Shown here: positions 63,067 to 64,000 of the stretch, one piece after another
How positions within the stretch are numbered: the stretch's first letter is position 1
How the letters are laid out: each line of letters begins with the position of its first letter
From: Streptomyces albogriseolus
GTDB taxonomy: Bacteria > Actinomycetota > Actinomycetes > Streptomycetales > Streptomycetaceae
Length of the DNA stretch: 64,000 nucleotides
Assembly (NCBI GenBank): GCA_014650475.1
Contig: BMVA01000023.1
Location: 1-64,000, forward strand
Reading direction: 5' to 3'
Program-made: the position numbers and the translations under genes
Notes under the pieces: generated by a model
Told to the model about the DNA's origin: nothing
The model's database searches: none
The model's input: the letters and a program-made list of their open reading frames with translations, nothing else

Positions 63067-64000
63067 CGGGCGGCTCCCGCGAGAGCCTGCTCGACGGCAT
63101 TCTGCTCGCCGGTGGTGGCGAGCGGGTCGGCGATGCGTGTGCAGCGGGTCCAGCGGGTGACGACCCGGTCGCCGGGGTGGGCGATCTCGTCCGGGTCGTC
63201 GGCGGGCAGGTGGCCGAGGAGGTCGTGTTCGCGGCAGTAGGTGTCGTTGAAGATGGTGCCGACGTAGCGTTGCGGGCCGTCGGGGAAGACGGCGACGACC
63301 CGGTTCTCGGCGGGCAGGGTGCGGGCCAGCCAGCGCGCGACGAGCGCGACGGCGCCGACGCTCCAGCCGCCGGTGGCGTAGTGGTGGCGGGCCAGGCGCC
63401 GGGCGGCCCACACGGCTTCGGGCGCGGCGACCCAGTGGACCTCGTCGAACAGGTCGTAGGCGACGTTGCGGGGATAGATGCTGCTGCCCAGGCCGCGCAT
63501 CAGGCGCGGGGCGGCGGGCTGGCCGAAGATGGTCGAGCCGGTGGTGTCCACGCCCACGACCCGCAGCCGGGGGAAGAAGCCACGGAGAACGGAGGCGATG
63601 CCGGCGGAGTGGCCGCCGGTGCCGACGGAGACGACGAGGGTGTCGATGCGGCCGAGCTGGGCGACGAGTTCGTGGGCCAGCGGAGCGTAGGCGGCCACGT
63701 TGTCGGGGTTGTTGTACTGGTCGGGACACCAGGCATCAGGATGACGGTTGAGGAGTTCCTCCACGCGGTGGCGGCGAGCCTCCTGCCACCCTCCGGTGGG
63801 GTGCGGGGTGTCGACGAGTTCGACCTCGGCCCCGTACGCGGTGAGCAGGCCGGTCATGAGAGCTTCCATGCCGGGGTCGGTGACCACGGTGACCGGGTGG
63901 CCGTACGTGGCTCCGGCGAGGGCCAGGCCGAGGCCGAGGGTGCCGGAGGTGGACTCGACGATCCGCGCGCCGGGCAGCAGCTGGCCGCGTTCGCGGGCGG
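63063..64000 (-). CDS. PLP-dependent cysteine synthase family enzyme (5' end outside window)
   Basis: The frame is open to the right edge, so the N-terminus with the PLP lysine is missing. Visible: [20 protein letters not shown] (substrate/phosphate loop region), [20 protein letters not shown] (PLP phosphate-binding Gly loop), and [15 protein letters not shown]. These match the cysteine synthase/cystathionine beta-synthase fold II family. Coupled to an MFS transporter. Exact reaction unknown. Confidence 0.88.
   Translation of the reverse strand, partial: ARERGQLLPGARIVESTSGTLGLGLALAGATYGHPVTVVTDPGMEALMTGLLTAYGAEVELVDTPHPTGGWQEARRHRVEELLNRHPDAWCPDQYNNPDNVAAYAPLAHELVAQLGRIDTLVVSVGTGGHSAGIASVLRGFFPRLRVVGVDTTGSTIFGQPAAPRLMRGLGSSIYPRNVAYDLFDEVHWVAAPEAVWAARRLARHHYATGGWSVGAVALVARWLARTLPAENRVVAVFPDGPQRYVGTIFNDTYCREHDLLGHLPADDPDEIAHPGDRVVTRWTRCTRIADPLATTGEQNAVEQALAGAAR

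Overview
The window is high-GC actinomycete DNA and looks like Streptomyces: GTG starts are frequent, genes are tightly coupled through 1-4 base overlaps, and the gene families are typical of that genus (class I lanthipeptide genes, SpdB-like DUF2637 protein, DUF6233, DUF305/DUF3105, BlaI/M56). Much of it resembles a large plasmid or an integrated conjugative element next to a decayed accessory region. No tRNA, rRNA, CRISPR array or complete insertion sequence was found.

Layout. (1) 1-3.4 kb: the end of a class I lanthipeptide operon: 3' part of a lanB dehydratase, a lanC cyclase and a PIMT-like O-methyltransferase; the precursor gene must lie outside the window. (2) 4-7.8 kb: an HxlR regulator divergent from an MFS exporter, a DUF6233 gene, and an SOS-type Y-family polymerase homologue that lacks the catalytic acidic motifs and sits behind a good LexA box. 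(3) 8.5-14.3 kb: a small membrane protein, an HTH/sigma-region-4-like regulator, an unknown protein, an SpdB-like membrane protein with a repeat-rich tail, and a secreted HNH nuclease. (4) 14.5-38.8 kb: 21 genes, all on the minus strand and mostly translationally coupled. Read 5' to 3' they encode a type IV secretion/conjugation set (TcpC-like, small membrane subunit, PrgI/VirB3-like, VirB4, VirB6-like, SLT+NlpC/P60 wall hydrolase, exported protein, VirD4-like coupling ATPase, replication-relaxation protein), then a Tad pilus set (lipoprotein, secreted protein, CpaB, TadZ/CpaE, TadA, TadB, TadC, Flp-like pilin, TadE, TadE, TadG-like) and finally a LysM-TM-BTAD protein. (5) 38.8-39.65 kb: a non-coding region packed with CCGACCA/TGGTCGG and TGYGCA repeats, a likely origin or operator region. 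(6) 39.65-46.7 kb: plasmid-type genes: a protein with two tandem winged-helix domains, a four-repeat HTH protein, small hypotheticals, and a PAPS-reductase-like ATP-pyrophosphatase next to a phage-type DNA cytosine methyltransferase. (7) 46.8-61.8 kb: an envelope and metal/redox stress region: NlpC/P60 hydrolase, BlaI-M56 pair, Tat-exported PHP protein, alpha/beta hydrolase, DUF305-DUF3105-CcdA block, cation diffusion facilitator and TerC. It is interspersed with gene fragments (DM13, carbonic anhydrase, MFS tail, second DUF305 tail, second ccdA with an in-frame stop, IS701-like transposase). (8) 61.8-64 kb: an MFS transporter and a PLP-dependent cysteine synthase-like gene that runs off the window.

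How it fits together. The central 24-kb minus-strand run looks like one envelope-spanning transfer and adhesion machine. The repeat array at its head and the DNA-binding proteins just beyond it are probably its replication, transfer or regulatory module, and the SpdB-like protein and the replication-relaxation protein support a conjugative element. The DNA modification pair could mark or protect element DNA. The right-hand third looks like an accumulation zone with duplicated and decaying metal/redox genes. Functions are inferred from remembered family motifs; no database search was possible.
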